A DNA stretch of 36,363 bases, taken from positions 1-36,363 of the forward strand of contig CAZEQK010000037.1 of assembly GCA_964514395.1 (NCBI GenBank), read 5' to 3'. Origin of the DNA: CAZEQK01 sp964514395 (GTDB taxonomy: Bacteria; Bacillota; Bacilli; Tepidibacillales; Tepidibacillaceae). The translations under genes and the position numbers were made by a program. This document shows, in pieces, positions 8,428 to 17,058 of the stretch (positions within the stretch are counted from its first letter, which is position 1; each line of letters begins with the position of its first letter). Below the pieces are notes generated by a model. That model saw nothing but the letters and a program-made list of their open reading frames with translations. It was not told where the DNA came from and did no database searches.

Positions 8428-9163
8428 TTATTTATAAATAAAATAATTTCTATATTCTTCATCCGGTTTATCTAATCTATTAAAGTTATGATCTATGATA
8501 GTGATATTCTTAAAGCCTACTTCTTTCAAAATACCAATTATCTTGCTTGAAGGAAAAGCAATTTCTGTAAATCTATCTTCAAAGCTGTCATACAGCCCAT
8601 TTCCTTCTTTAGTAAATACCGTAAAGGTTGCCGTAGACATACCTTTGTCTTCAAAATGAATTGCCTTTTGAATCATATAATTCCCTTTACTATCTTTATT
8701 CATATGAATACTATTCCATCGTTCTCTTAAAGCCTTTAATGTATTACAATCAAAGATAAAAATACCATGTTCGTTTAAATGTTCCTTAGCTTGGGAAAAG
8801 GCTTGCTTCCACTCCTCAATGGTAAGAAGATGATTGATTGCATCATATGTACAGGTTATAAGATCGTACCTTTTATTCAATCGAAAGCTTCTCATATCAT
8901 CATGATAAAAATCGATAGCCAACCCTTTAATTTTGCATTTTCTTTTGCTGTATTTACCATATCGATAGAAAAATCTATTCCTTCAGATTCTATCCTTTCT
9001 GAGGCTACTTTTATGATAGAACTCCAGTACCATAGGCTATATCAAGGTGATTGGATGGTTTGAAATCTATTTTTTTAAAATAAATTTTTAATTGCTCCCA
9101 TAATTTTATTGGGAAATTACTCCAGCCAAGACGATCATAAAACTTGGCGATTTTTTCATACAA
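8428..9163 (-). pseudogene. Broken class I SAM methyltransferase
   Basis: The 5' part begins at TTG (9163) after GGGGTGAG and reads 'MYEKIAKFYDRLGWSNFPIK' to 'NHLDIAYGTGVLS', where motif I has Tyr for the usual Cys, then hits TAA. The frame resumes as 'VASERIESEGIDFSIDMVNT', shifts again near 8922, and continues through 'YDLITCTYDAINHLLTIEEW' (motif IV), 'HGIFIFDCNT' and 'DKPDEEYRNYFIYK'. Together the three pieces give a normal 245-residue methyltransferase. At least two indels and a stop mark it as dead. Confidence 0.75.
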
Positions 9164-9217
9164 TGATCTCACCCCATTTTTAATTTACCGTTTATGGTTA
9201 TATCATTTGACGAATGC

Positions 9218-10002
9218 CTATTTTTTCTCTGCGACTATAAATACATAGTCACCAAAATTACTATGATAATTCTTTATACGTTGATCAAAAATATTATTAT
9301 GTAAATCATCTTCTAGTTTTTTTAGACCTAAATGTATTTCTTCGTTATCTGCTAAAGAGGCAAATGATGATATCCCCTTTCTTACTTCTTCACTTAAATA
9401 CATTTCTGGTTTATATTTACCACTATATAAGAAAAAATCCTGAAGATTTGGTTGTATTAAAAATGTTTCATTTCCAATTAAAGAAAAACCAACTTGTTCA
9501 AGTGTTTGATTCACCATTTCTATAGAAGGCATTTGGTTTAAGGAGTTTTTCATCATATTAGGAAAATACTCCATTAGCCAATATCTTTTCATCTGTTCTG
9601 GTGATGAGGTAAATATAACAAATCTCCTTTTTGAATCTAAGATTCTATAAATCTCGTAAAACTCTTTTTTAAATTTTTAAAATGATGAATAGCCAATACA
9701 CAGACAGCACCTTTATATTCATCATTACCATACGGTAAACTTTCAACATCTCCAATTAACCATTCTATTTGTGATGATTTCTTGGAGGCTGCTGTAATCA
9801 TTTCATGAGATACATCGATACCTGATATCTTTAACCCTAACTCATGAAGTGCTTTTGTATAATTTCCTGTACCGCATGCAATTTCAATAACTGGACTGCT
9901 ATTATCAATTTGCAGGTGATGATATAATCTTCTAGTTATTTCAACATCTGCTTTACGAGTAGTATCATACTTTTTCCCTATTTCATCATATAAAACTGAC
10001 AT
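9218..10002 (-). pseudogene. Frameshifted type 11 SAM methyltransferase
   Basis: The start MSVLYDEIGKKYDTTRKAD leads to motif I 'VIEIACGTGNYTKAL' and motif II 'LKISGIDVSHEMI', then 'YKGAVCVLAIHHFKNLKKSF'. The frame ends near 9637 and resumes as 'EIYRILDSKRRFVIFTSSPE', then QMKRYWLMEYFPNMM to 'SNFGDYVFIVAEKK'. Only one frame change near 9640-9660, in an A/T run, separates the two halves, and the sum (about 260 residues) is normal. If the indel is a sequencing error the gene is intact. Confidence 0.75.
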
Positions 10003-10046
10003 ATAATCACTCCTTTTAATTGCTAAGTTAGTAATGTATAGTCCTC

Positions 10047-10337
10047 TTATATCTTTTTAGAAACTATTGCTAGATTCCATTCGTTTATCTTATAAGAATA
10101 TAATTGGGATTTAATGATTGGATCATGATCTGCAATATATTTTGCTTCCTCTAAATCTCTTGCCTTATAGATGATCATTCCACCTTTTTCATGTTCAAAG
10201 CCCCCACCTATAAACAATCTATCCTCTGCAATTCCCTCTAGATATTCTATATGTTCTTTAAAAACATTAGGTTCTATTTCCATATCAGTATCATTTTTAT
10301 AATCTATTCTAACGAATAATCTGTCTCCTTTTTTCAA
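10047..10337 (-). CDS. YciI-like protein
   Basis: About 97 residues: 'LFVRIDYKNDTDMEIEPNVF', 'EHIEYLEGIAEDRLFIGGGF', 'MIIYKARDLEEAKYIADHDP' and 'YSYKINEWNLAIV' fit the YciI ferredoxin-like fold, with the H-x-x-Y-L, G-G-G and A-x-x-D-P features. Family members are dimeric enzymes of mostly unknown reaction. The start is placed at TTG (LKKGDRLF) because AAAGGAGAG lies 6-9 nt upstream. The longer ATG frame would include that site. It overlaps the 3' end of a lipoprotein leader fragment in another frame. Confidence 0.65.
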   Translation of the reverse strand: MKKGDRLFVRIDYKNDTDMEIEPNVFKEHIEYLEGIAEDRLFIGGGFEHEKGGMIIYKARDLEEAKYIADHDPIIKSQLYSYKINEWNLAIVSKKI

Positions 10338-10455
10338 TATATTCTCTCCTTTCATTCTTCCTTATGTCTTCAGGGTATGGATTATGTATAGTAAACCCAC
10401 ATCCGCTAGAAAATAGTAGTAATAATAAAATAATATGTTTAAAAAACTGACTCAT
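10309..10455 (-). pseudogene. 5' fragment of a small lipoprotein gene
   Basis: The start at 10455 gives 'MSQFFKHIILLLLLFSSGCG', a clear lipoprotein signal with lipobox S-S-G-C, then FTIHNPYPEDIRKNE. It then runs out of frame into the YciI gene and stops at 10309 after 48 residues. The mature domain is missing. The junction shows that the downstream gene was joined into, or a deletion removed, the rest of this lipoprotein. Confidence 0.45.
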
Positions 10456-10541
10456 CTAATCTTCTTTCAAATATGAAAACTTAAAAGCTAAATAGATTTA
10501 AACACAATATTAATCGAGATAGCTTGTTTAACAGAAACAAT

Positions 10542-11120
10542 TTAGAGTTTTTTTGATTCTTGTTCTAAATAGTTTAGCCATGTTTCCCTTTTCTTTAAGC
10601 TACTATTTTTAAGACCTGCAAACATCAATCTTCTAATTTTTCTAAACCCACAAAATTTTAAAATAGCACGTTTCATAATCATCCATTCAGCCTGATGACG
10701 GAAGAAAGTGACAAACCAGCTTGGTGAATCTAAGGTATAAACCACCCATGCTGTTTTCCCAGAGAGTAAACCTTTGGGCAAAAATCCTTCATATGTATAA
10801 GCAAATCCTTTTACTAACACACGATCAATAAATCCCTTTAAAATGGCTGGAGGGCCATACCACCATATAGGATAGATAAAAATAAGATGATTCGCTTCTT
10901 GAACTAAATCTCGATATTTTTTCATTTCGGGGTCGTTTACTAAATCTACCCGTCTTTTATTTTCGTTAAACGTTAATACTGGATTAAATTGTTCTTCATA
11001 TAAGTCAACAATCTGATAAGTATGTTCTCCGCTCTGATCTAGTCCACTCTTGATATGCTCTAACTCAGCATGGTTAAAACTCTTTTTATTTGGATGTGCA
11101 TAAACAATCAATATTTTCAT
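10542..11120 (-). CDS. NAD(P)H-dependent oxidoreductase (flavodoxin-fold quinone reductase family)
   Basis: 192 residues from MKILIVYAHPNKKSFNHAEL, the N-terminal FMN/FAD-binding loop of the KefF/MdaB/YwrO family. Middle: 'ANHLIFIYPIWWYGPPAILK' and 'GFIDRVLVKGFAYTYEG', the typical flavin-contact and dimer motifs; then 'LLSGKTAWVVYTLDSP'. These enzymes reduce quinones or nitro compounds with NAD(P)H. The start has AAGGGTGG 8 nt upstream. Intact. The stretch just upstream (11156-11241) holds an attC-like inverted repeat. Confidence 0.85.
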   Translation of the reverse strand: MKILIVYAHPNKKSFNHAELEHIKSGLDQSGEHTYQIVDLYEEQFNPVLTFNENKRRVDLVNDPEMKKYRDLVQEANHLIFIYPIWWYGPPAILKGFIDRVLVKGFAYTYEGFLPKGLLSGKTAWVVYTLDSPSWFVTFFRHQAEWMIMKRAILKFCGFRKIRRLMFAGLKNSSLKKRETWLNYLEQESKKL

Positions 11121-11155
11121 AAAATAATCCACCCTTCATTGTTGTATTGGTTGGC

Positions 11156-11241
11156 CATAACATGTCCCATCATTTGTTTATAGTTTTTTATTAATCAATT
11201 TTCACAAATGTTGCTATTACATTTATTTGACGGGAATACGA
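11156..11241 (-). repeat. Degenerate attC-like inverted repeat
   Basis: On the minus strand the end reads GATGGGACATGTTATGGCC just before the oxidoreductase gene, with GTTATGG as possible R' box. TCCCATC (11165-11171) pairs with GACGGGA (11229-11235) with one wobble, and an inner hairpin forms from ACAAATGT/ACATTTA. The partner R'' box at about 11236-11241 is not well conserved. The position between a dead NUDIX fragment and the next gene fits a cassette border, but the match is weak. Confidence 0.3.
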
Positions 11242-11282
11242 TAATAAATGTTGCCAATCATTTATTTCATATATCCGTTAAC

Positions 11283-11354
11283 TCACTGCATCTGTAAACC
11301 CATTAATATTTCCTGTTTTTCATTAATACAGATTGCTGCAGAGCCATCCCACAT
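11283..11354 (-). pseudogene. 5' fragment of a NUDIX-like gene
   Basis: A strong ribosome binding site (AAAAGGAG) precedes ATG at 11354, and the frame reads 'MWDGSAAICINEKQEILMGL' then QMQ-stop. This resembles the first two strands of NUDIX proteins (W-x-G-S-A-A-x-x-I-N-x-x-x-x-I-L-M). The rest of the gene, including the NUDIX box, is absent. It is a start without a body: a deletion scar. Confidence 0.4.
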
Positions 11355-11387
11355 ATAAAAAACTCCTTTTAGTATTAAATTAAAATT

Positions 11388-12098
11388 TTATATTAAATCA
11401 GAGTTTTCTAAGTAAATTGTTTCTAATGGAATTTCTCTAACCTTATCTAACTCTCTATATACCCGATATGACTTCGCTTTTGGTCTAGAACTGACCACTC
11501 TATATAATTCATGATCAATAAAATGAATGGCAACACCATCATCAGCAGCATAGCCATCACTAAGTTCTCCTGTCCTTATTAAATGGTGATAGGCTGGTTT
11601 TCGATCTGCCTCTCCATCATAATGAGGACTATTACTACCCTTTAAAAATCCCAAGCATTCTAATTTTGATAATTTCCCTGGGTTTGAATCTGTTAACCCT
11701 TCTTCAAACCAGCATATAGAACCAGCACTTAATCCTGAAAGAACTACCCCTTCATTCCAAGATTTCTTTAATATGTTATCTAAACCCCATTCCTTCCAAA
11801 GAACTAATAAATTTCTAGTATTCCCTCCACCCACGTATATCACATCTTTATCTAATATAAAATCTTCAAGATCCTTTGTAGGTGGTTTAAATAAAGATAA
11901 ATGGGAAGGAATAGAATCTAGTTTATGAAAAGATTCATAAAAACGTTCAATATAGCCCTCAGCGTCTCCACTTGCTGTTGGTATAAAACAAACCTTCGGT
12001 TTACTTTTACTAGCTTGTTTAAGAATATATTTATCTAACAAGAGATTTTCTGGCTCCATCGAAAATCCGCCGCCGCCCATTGCAATGATCTGTTTCAA
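11388..12098 (-). CDS. Peptidase E-like (S51 family) protein
   Basis: 236 residues. N-terminal 'IIAMGGGGFSMEPENLLLDK', central 'VCFIPTASGDAEGYI' and 'DVIYVGGGNTRNLLVLWKEW', then the nucleophile elbow 'VVLSGLSAGSICWF' with Ser at about 124, and 'LECLGFLKGSNSPHYDGE' with the His of the dyad. The family comprises cytoplasmic serine peptidases cutting Asp-X dipeptides; several Bacillus members have no tested substrate. The start MKQIIAMG has GGAGGAAT about 8 nt upstream. Intact. A second, unrelated remnant of this fold is at 2384. Confidence 0.85.
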   Translation of the reverse strand: MKQIIAMGGGGFSMEPENLLLDKYILKQASKSKPKVCFIPTASGDAEGYIERFYESFHKLDSIPSHLSLFKPPTKDLEDFILDKDVIYVGGGNTRNLLVLWKEWGLDNILKKSWNEGVVLSGLSAGSICWFEEGLTDSNPGKLSKLECLGFLKGSNSPHYDGEADRKPAYHHLIRTGELSDGYAADDGVAIHFIDHELYRVVSSRPKAKSYRVYRELDKVREIPLETIYLENSDLI

Positions 12099-12270
12099 TA
12101 CGATTCCTCCTTATCGTATCCATAATGGATTCTTTCATCTTCATTTATTTATGTAGCACTCATTCATTTTTTACACTTTTTATTTTCTTATATACTCCGT
12201 CAGTTGGTAAACAAATAATAAATATAATCAACTTCCCCCCATTTGGTAACTATTTCTTCCTAGTAAATCG

Positions 12271-12888
12271 TTAGTATCCTACTTCTTCATTAACGATGAA
12301 CAATCTCATTCTCTCTTTATTTTCCTGGCCCTTTATTATAACTATGCTGTTACACACTTTCTCATTAGAATGGCAATCGATACATTTATTTAGCTTCACA
12401 CATGGAGGATGGTGCCCAGCTCTTTTTGCATTTAGTGGTGCAGCTATGTTTTTGGCACGATTTATTGCTTCATCTAAAGACCCTACTATTTTATTTATTC
12501 CCACTACAATGATTACGTGATCTGGACCATAGAGCATCGCTGCTACTCGATTACCACTATGATCTATATTGACGATGTGCCCATCCGTCGAAATTGCATT
12601 TGTCCCACTTATGTACCAATCTGCTAACAAAGATTTTTTCTTTAATATTTTACTTTCGTCTGATGTTTTTGCTAAAGTTTTGTCATATACGATATTTCCT
12701 CTATCATTTAATATTTTTGATAGATTCATTTTCTTTAAAGTGATGGAATTCCCAATACCAATAGCAAGACTTGCAGGTATGACATCAAGAATTCTTTCCT
12801 TAGCATCCTCTAAACTATCAAAAACCTCTACATTTATATGGTTAGAACGAAAATTTTCAATTAATCTTTGTTTAGTAACTTCATCCAT
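12271..12888 (-). CDS. LUD-domain (DUF162, LutC-like) protein
   Basis: The start is placed at ATG 12888 (MDEVTKQRLIENFRSN), 5 nt after GGAGG. 'LAIGIGNSITLKKMNL', 'ADWYISGTNAISTDGHIVNI' and 'GPDHVIIVVGINKIVGSLDE' are typical of the LUD domain also found in LutB/LutC lactate-utilisation proteins. A C-terminal Cys cluster 'CVKLNKCIDCHSNEKVC' follows a His-His-Pro-Pro turn and probably binds metal or a small iron-sulfur cluster. No lutAB genes are next to it, so a role in lactate use is not implied. Intact. Confidence 0.8.
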   Translation of the reverse strand: MDEVTKQRLIENFRSNHINVEVFDSLEDAKERILDVIPASLAIGIGNSITLKKMNLSKILNDRGNIVYDKTLAKTSDESKILKKKSLLADWYISGTNAISTDGHIVNIDHSGNRVAAMLYGPDHVIIVVGINKIVGSLDEAINRAKNIAAPLNAKRAGHHPPCVKLNKCIDCHSNEKVCNSIVIIKGQENKERMRLFIVNEEVGY

Positions 12889-12957
12889 CATAGCCTCCAC
12901 CATTTTAGTTGAAAGTGTAATAAAAAAATGCATCTTTAATCCTCAAACTCAACTAAC

Positions 12958-13944
12958 TTATTCCAGAGTACTTATTTTTAATGTATCCTTCAAATGAAAA
13001 AAATTATAGGTTATTTTTTCCCAAGTCGGTTCAAGGATTATTTTTTCATGATAATTTATATTTTTATCGTTGATGATTATCGTTAACTTTTTAGGTAAAG
13101 ACTGAGAATCATTCCATTTAAACCTCGCCTCATATTGAATGTTTTTTTCTCCATAAGAAAATATCTTATTATACATATCCAGTGATTGTTCTTTTTCATA
13201 TAAAAGAATAGTCATTGTTTCATTGCTTAATTTTTTTCTGATATTCTGATCATCAGTTTTTATCATTGCTCTGATGATTAAGATATTATAATCTAATCGG
13301 TTGAAAGGTTTCGTAAAGAATTCACCTATTCTAAATAACTTACTGTCTATCGAATGATTCATAGTAAATTTCATGAGCCAATTTGTTTTTATATCATCTT
13401 TCTTATCACTATTTTTCATCGATAATTTTTCAAATTTTATCGTAGCATTCTCAAACTTTATATTTTTATTAATGTGATATTCATTAACTACCTGTTTGTG
13501 TTGGTTGTAAAAATAGATCGTCATAGCTATTCTTTCTTCATTTATTCCATGATTTCCTTGCCACTTAACTTGAATAAAAGATTTTTTTAAATAAGTTTTT
13601 AAAGTTTTATTATTAAGTTTTTTGAGATTATCTCCATCTCCACCACTTATTCTATATTTTTTATTATCTACAAAATTCTTAATTTTCCCTTCTATTCCAA
13701 ATGTAGATATATCTGAATAATTAACATTAAAATCTATCTCATTAGGCGGATTATCTTTAAGATAAAATAGTGTACTATCGATACTGATACGTGCTTTTGA
13801 AATACTGTATGTACTTTCAACTCTCTAATGCTCACTACAGCTTACAGATTTAAAAGAACCGTATCTTTTAAATTCATCTAATGACGAGAGCATTACAAAT
13901 GGAATTAGTAATACAATAATAAATATTGTTATAGTTTTTTTCAT
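12958..13944 (-). pseudogene. Secreted protein interrupted by one in-frame TAG
   Basis: From ATG 13944 the frame gives a signal-like N-terminus 'MKKTITIFIIVLLIPFVMLS', then SLDEFKRYGSFKSVSCSEH, then TAG at about 13825. It continues in the same frame without any other break: 'VESTYSISKARISIDSTLFY', 'GKIKNFVDNKKYRISGGDGD' and on to 'FHLKDTLKISTLE'. Total 328 codons plus stop. The second half is beta-rich with a charged KKDDIKTNWLMKF segment. No family recognised. Because only one codon is wrong, the loss is recent, or the TAG is a base error or read through. Confidence 0.6.
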
Positions 13945-13999
13945 CTAATCAATCACAAACTTAATTTATGAAGTTTCTGGTTAATAGCACGGTTAATCC

Positions 14000-14012
14000 T
14001 TGTTATACGAAA
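14000..14012 (-). repeat. Orphan attC-like left end (TTGTTATACGA)
   Basis: TTGTTATACGAAAT on the plus strand (CGTATAACAA on the minus) begins 18 nt after the stop of the nucleotidyltransferase pseudogene. The same 11-mer recurs at 27410 and 33714, and CTGTTATACG is the R'' end of the palindrome at 35053. No full partner half is seen before the next gene starts at 13944. Confidence 0.35.
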
Positions 14013-14029
14013 TATAGAAGTGAAAGGTT

Positions 14030-14596
14030 TCATTTTACAGAAGGGGAAGTATCTAACAAATCAATAATCCTTTTCTTTGTCCCTTTCGGAATATTTCTCT
14101 TAACAATCTCCTTTAATATATTAGGATTATGAATACCTGTATGTTTAAAATATTCTTCAATGATTTTTACCCTATGTTCTCTGTTTTGCATTAAGCTATA
14201 TAAAACAAACCAATCCTCTAAAGAGGTTAGTGGGATTTCGATCCCATCTAATATTTTTATATCCGTAATCGATTGTTGATTAAATGTATAGTGATATTAG
14301 GAATCATCATGATTAATAATAAGCCCAGCCATGACATTAATTTCAATGTTCTCTATTTTATATTCATAAAAATAAGCAGTTGAAAATAAATCTGTTTTTT
14401 CTTTACCTTTTTTAATTCCCATATTTTTTAGTAGGTTATCTGCTCTTTCAATATCAGATAAATCTACTAAAATGTCTATATCCTTTGGATCTTTAATAAG
14501 CCCATAAAATCTTAATAAAACAGAAGTTCCAATACCCCAAGTAATCCCCTCTTCTTTTAATTTTTTTGCAACACGAACTAAAATCTTTTGTAGCAT
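14030..14596 (-). pseudogene. Nucleotidyltransferase with an in-frame stop
   Basis: From MLQKILVRVAKKLKEEG (preceded by AAAGGTAG) the protein reads 'ITWGIGTSVLLRFYGLIKDP' then KDIDILVDL: a G-[ST]-x9-D-x-D nucleotidyltransferase core. After 'MAGLIINHDDS' there is TAA at about 14297, and the same frame continues 'YHYTFNQQSITDIKILDGIE', 'IPLTSLEDWFVLYSLM' to DLLDTSPSVK. The 188-codon sum is normal for AbiEii/lincosamide-type small nucleotidyltransferases. The catalytic half could still be made as a shorter protein. Confidence 0.65.
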
Positions 14597-14666
14597 ATAA
14601 TAAACTACCTTTAATTTTTGTACTACGATCATTGCAATCAAGTTTTCTTTTTACATAACCTTGAGC

Positions 14667-15122
14667 CTACCTTTTAAAAATGATTATATACAAAATGAAA
14701 ATAAATCCTATTGATAAAAAAGAAATGAAAGCATAATAGAATATTTTTAACCAATTAGGAAGTATATTTGTATTTACTCTCTTTGATGGAAAACCCATGA
14801 TTTTAGTATAATGATCCGTTACACTATTAAAAGGAGTAGGATCACTTGTGAAATCATTATTATCCTTAATGTTCTCATTAGACAAATGATATCCATTCGT
14901 CTTATTACTGACACAATGCTCAAGTAAACTATAATTATCATAATGTGATAAAACATACTCTTCAGCGTCTCTTATGTTAGAAAAGTATAACCATCCACCA
15001 TCTCGTTTTAATTCTCTTACTCCTTTATATTGCGTTTCTTCCATTTCTTTTAAGTACCTACAATTTGAATCCATATGAATAACACATTCTTTTGTAGGCT
15101 TGTCTATGTTCATCCAGACCAT
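14667..15122 (-). CDS. Tail-anchored protein of unknown function
   Basis: 151 residues. N-terminal part 'MVWMNIDKPTKECVIHMDSN' then CRYLKEMEETQYKGVRELKRDGGWLYFSNIRDAEEY: a compact domain with two Cys residues and a GGWLYF turn, seen in short unannotated bacterial proteins that take up a GGW-x-x-F motif. A polar linker follows and one C-terminal transmembrane helix (about 127-148) ending FKR. The soluble domain would be cytoplasmic. I do not recognise a named family. Intact. Confidence 0.55.
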   Translation of the reverse strand: MVWMNIDKPTKECVIHMDSNCRYLKEMEETQYKGVRELKRDGGWLYFSNIRDAEEYVLSHYDNYSLLEHCVSNKTNGYHLSNENIKDNNDFTSDPTPFNSVTDHYTKIMGFPSKRVNTNILPNWLKIFYYAFISFLSIGFIFILYIIIFKR

Positions 15123-15169
15123 TTTTAAACCTCCAAAAAATTAAGCTCTTTCTCACCAATCCTACTGAC

Positions 15170-15937
15170 TTAGCTGAATCCATTTGCCTCGATATGCTCT
15201 TCAGCCAATAATACTACTTCTGTATCATCAAACTTGTCTAAAACCAGTTCTGCCATACTCCTCACTCCAAATAATTCAATAAAGGTATGACTCCCGACTA
15301 CCAAATTCATTTTTTGTAATTTAGCATACTCAACAGTATATAAAAGCTTCTCTCCAGTTACATATAGATCACACTTTTCATCAACAGCTTCTTTTATATC
15401 TGATGTCATATGACCAGCACCACATATTATACCTACACGCTTAATTTCATTATCATTAAACCTCCAGGATTGGACTTTCTCTCCTAACTTTTCTTCGAAT
15501 AAGTGAACAAAATCATAAAAGGATTTTCTATCGTCATATTCTGCTATCACACCACACATATAGCCATCCTCGTTAAAAGCTTTCTTTATCTCCATAAGTC
15601 CCAATTCTTTTGCTAAACTACTATTTGTTCCAAATTCACTGTCATCTAAAGGTAGATGATTATAATAATGTGAAATACCATATTCTTTTAATAATTCCGC
15701 ACATTCTTCCTTTAAACCATAAATAAAATCCCATGCATCATGATGTGTCATTATCAAATCAACCTGCTGATCCTTCGCTTTTTCGATCACTTCTAGAGTC
15801 AAATTTGTAGCATAACCAATTTTTTTAATGTTTTTATTCGCGTTAAAGGTGATTCCCGATTCTTCCTTATAGCTCTGGATATTTCTTGTCCTAAACTGAG
15901 AGTCGATGAACGCAATGATTTTTAATAAGTCTGCCAT
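15170..15937 (-). CDS. NIF3-like dinuclear metal-binding protein
   Basis: 255 residues of the NIF3/DUF34 family. Metal ligands visible: 'LIMTHHDAWDF' (His 65-66), 'GICGAGHM'-type glycine loop near 170 (VGIICGAGHMTSDIKEA), 'DLYVTGE' and 'VVGSHTFIELFGVR' (His about 218, Glu about 222). Family members form hexameric toroids, and their reaction is unresolved (a GTP cyclohydrolase I type 2 role is claimed for some). Full length. It follows a frameshifted cupin on its 5' side at 32 nt, so the two could share a transcript. Confidence 0.85.
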   Translation of the reverse strand: MADLLKIIAFIDSQFRTRNIQSYKEESGITFNANKNIKKIGYATNLTLEVIEKAKDQQVDLIMTHHDAWDFIYGLKEECAELLKEYGISHYYNHLPLDDSEFGTNSSLAKELGLMEIKKAFNEDGYMCGVIAEYDDRKSFYDFVHLFEEKLGEKVQSWRFNDNEIKRVGIICGAGHMTSDIKEAVDEKCDLYVTGEKLLYTVEYAKLQKMNLVVGSHTFIELFGVRSMAELVLDKFDDTEVVLLAEEHIEANGFS

Positions 15938-15969
15938 TTTAACAATCCTTTCCGTAAACAGGATATAAA

Positions 15970-16328
15970 TTATATTTTTTCAAGATTTTCTACAGTTCTT
16001 TCGTTTTTTACGTTTCCAGTATTCAAGGTGGTTTTTGCCTCAATTAACATGACATGTACCTCTTCTTTAGTGACAGGCATATGTTCTGTTCCTTTAGGAA
16101 TAATAATAAATTCACCCTCATTTAAAATATGATCCTTATCCCTAAACTTAATCATTAACTGTCCTTTAAGGACATAAAACATCTCATCTTCCTTTTCATG
16201 AAGGTGCCATAAAAATTTACCCTTAAGCTTTGCGATTTTCACTTGTGAATCATTAACCTCACTAAAAGTTTAGGATACCAATATTCATTAAATAGGTTTA
16301 GCTTCTCGTAAACATTAATTTTATCCAT
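15970..16328 (-). pseudogene. Frameshifted cupin-domain protein
   Basis: The start MDKINVYEKLNLFNEYWYPK at 16328 runs into a frame change in a CTTTT stretch. The right frame then reads 'SEVNDSQVKIAKLKGKFLWH' and carries the cupin motifs 'HLHEKEDEMFYVLKGQLMIK' (motif 1, H-x-H-x4-E-x6-G) and 'GEFIIIPKGTEHMPV' (motif 2). Total about 119 residues, the normal size of single-domain cupins. One nucleotide indel is the only damage; a TTG or ATG downstream could still give the 90-residue core. Confidence 0.7.
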
Positions 16329-16340
16329 CCTCATACCTCG

Positions 16341-16730
16341 CTAATTTGAATTTTCCAACATGCTAATAGCCCATGACTGATGTTCCAACAGCATCATCCT
16401 TTTTGACACTATCATATCCATCCAAATTAATTCATGATCATCCTCATGCTTATTTTGATTGGTTCCATATAAGCTTACCTTGTAAAAATATCCAATCATC
16501 TCTAAATAACTTTTTAAACTTGGAGCATAATCGTACAAAATACCACATCCAATAAAATCTCCTACCTTTACACTATAACCCGTTTCCTCAATAAATTCTC
16601 TTTCAAGACATTCAATATGGCTTTCGTTATTTTCGATACCTCCACCCGGTAGAAAATAACCCCTATAGGTTCCATCATTAATATATCCTTTATTTTCTAA
16701 GTTTATTTTGTATACTACATTGATAGGTGT
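16341..16730 (-). pseudogene. 5'-truncated NUDIX hydrolase
   Basis: The frame opens after TAA at 16731 without a start codon: 'INVVYKINLENKGYINDGTY', RGYFLPGG, then the NUDIX box 'GGIENNESHIECLEREFIEE' TGY, and the C-terminal part 'KSYLEMIGYFYKVSLYGTNQ' to SMLENSN. The catalytic box is intact, but the first strand and ribosome binding site are lost. An internal start after the box would remove the active site. Confidence 0.65.
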
Positions 16731-16739
16731 TTACTTATA

Positions 16740-16853
16740 TTACTTCAAACCTTTATTTAACATCTCATATGCTTTTAGTATGCTTCTATTTCTGATAGAT
16801 GGATCATCAATTAAACTATTCCCCATATTCTTCTCCACTTCATTTACATAGCT
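16740..16853 (-). pseudogene. 3' remnant of an unidentified gene
   Basis: An open frame of about 37 codons, 'AYVNEVEKNMGNSLIDDPSI' followed by RNRSILKAYEMLNKGLK-stop, ends next to the truncated NUDIX frame. It is helix-forming and coding-like in composition but lacks a start and upstream body. No family assigned. Confidence 0.3.
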
Positions 16854-16884
16854 TTTATTAGTTAAAAGACATCACTAAAAGCGA

Positions 16885-16985
16885 TATAAAAAAATTCCCA
16901 ACATCAAATCAGTTGGTCTTTTAGCAGTGCTTGACCGTTTTGAGTCGGGATAAATCAAAGCTATTATAGTAATATTTTACCAAAA
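16885..16985 (-). repeat. Hairpin repeat, copy A
   Basis: Reads ATATAAAAAAATTCCCAACA at its left and ATAGTAATATTTTACCAAAA at its right, both shared with copy B at 26581-26700. TCCCAACATCAAA (16896-16908) pairs with TTTGAGTCGGGA (16939-16950) with one bulge, and inner GGTC/GACC extends it. On the minus strand the hairpin is followed by TTTTTTT, so it can end transcription. It lies between the ddl terminator and the next remnant. Confidence 0.55.
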
Positions 16986-17005
16986 ATGCTACTCACTCTG
17001 GTAGC
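16982..17005 (-). terminator. Intrinsic terminator after ddl
   Basis: GCTAC/GTAGC stem (16988-16992 with 17001-17005), loop of 8 nt, followed on the minus strand by ATTTTTGG. It lies about 55 nt past the ddl stop. The T-run merges into hairpin repeat A, so two termination signals stand in tandem. Confidence 0.55.
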
Positions 17006-17058
17006 TTTACTTTAATATTCTTTTTTTAATCTGATTAAACTTTTAATGAGTGTTCAAA

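Noticed and set aside
12100..12270. Possible operator or promoter around TTTACCAACTGACGGAGT
   Set aside because: The -35/-10 spacing does not fit and no regulator gene is adjacent.
14655..14662. TACATAACC before the nucleotidyltransferase gene as another attC right end
   Set aside because: No matching stem or left half; one short box is not enough.
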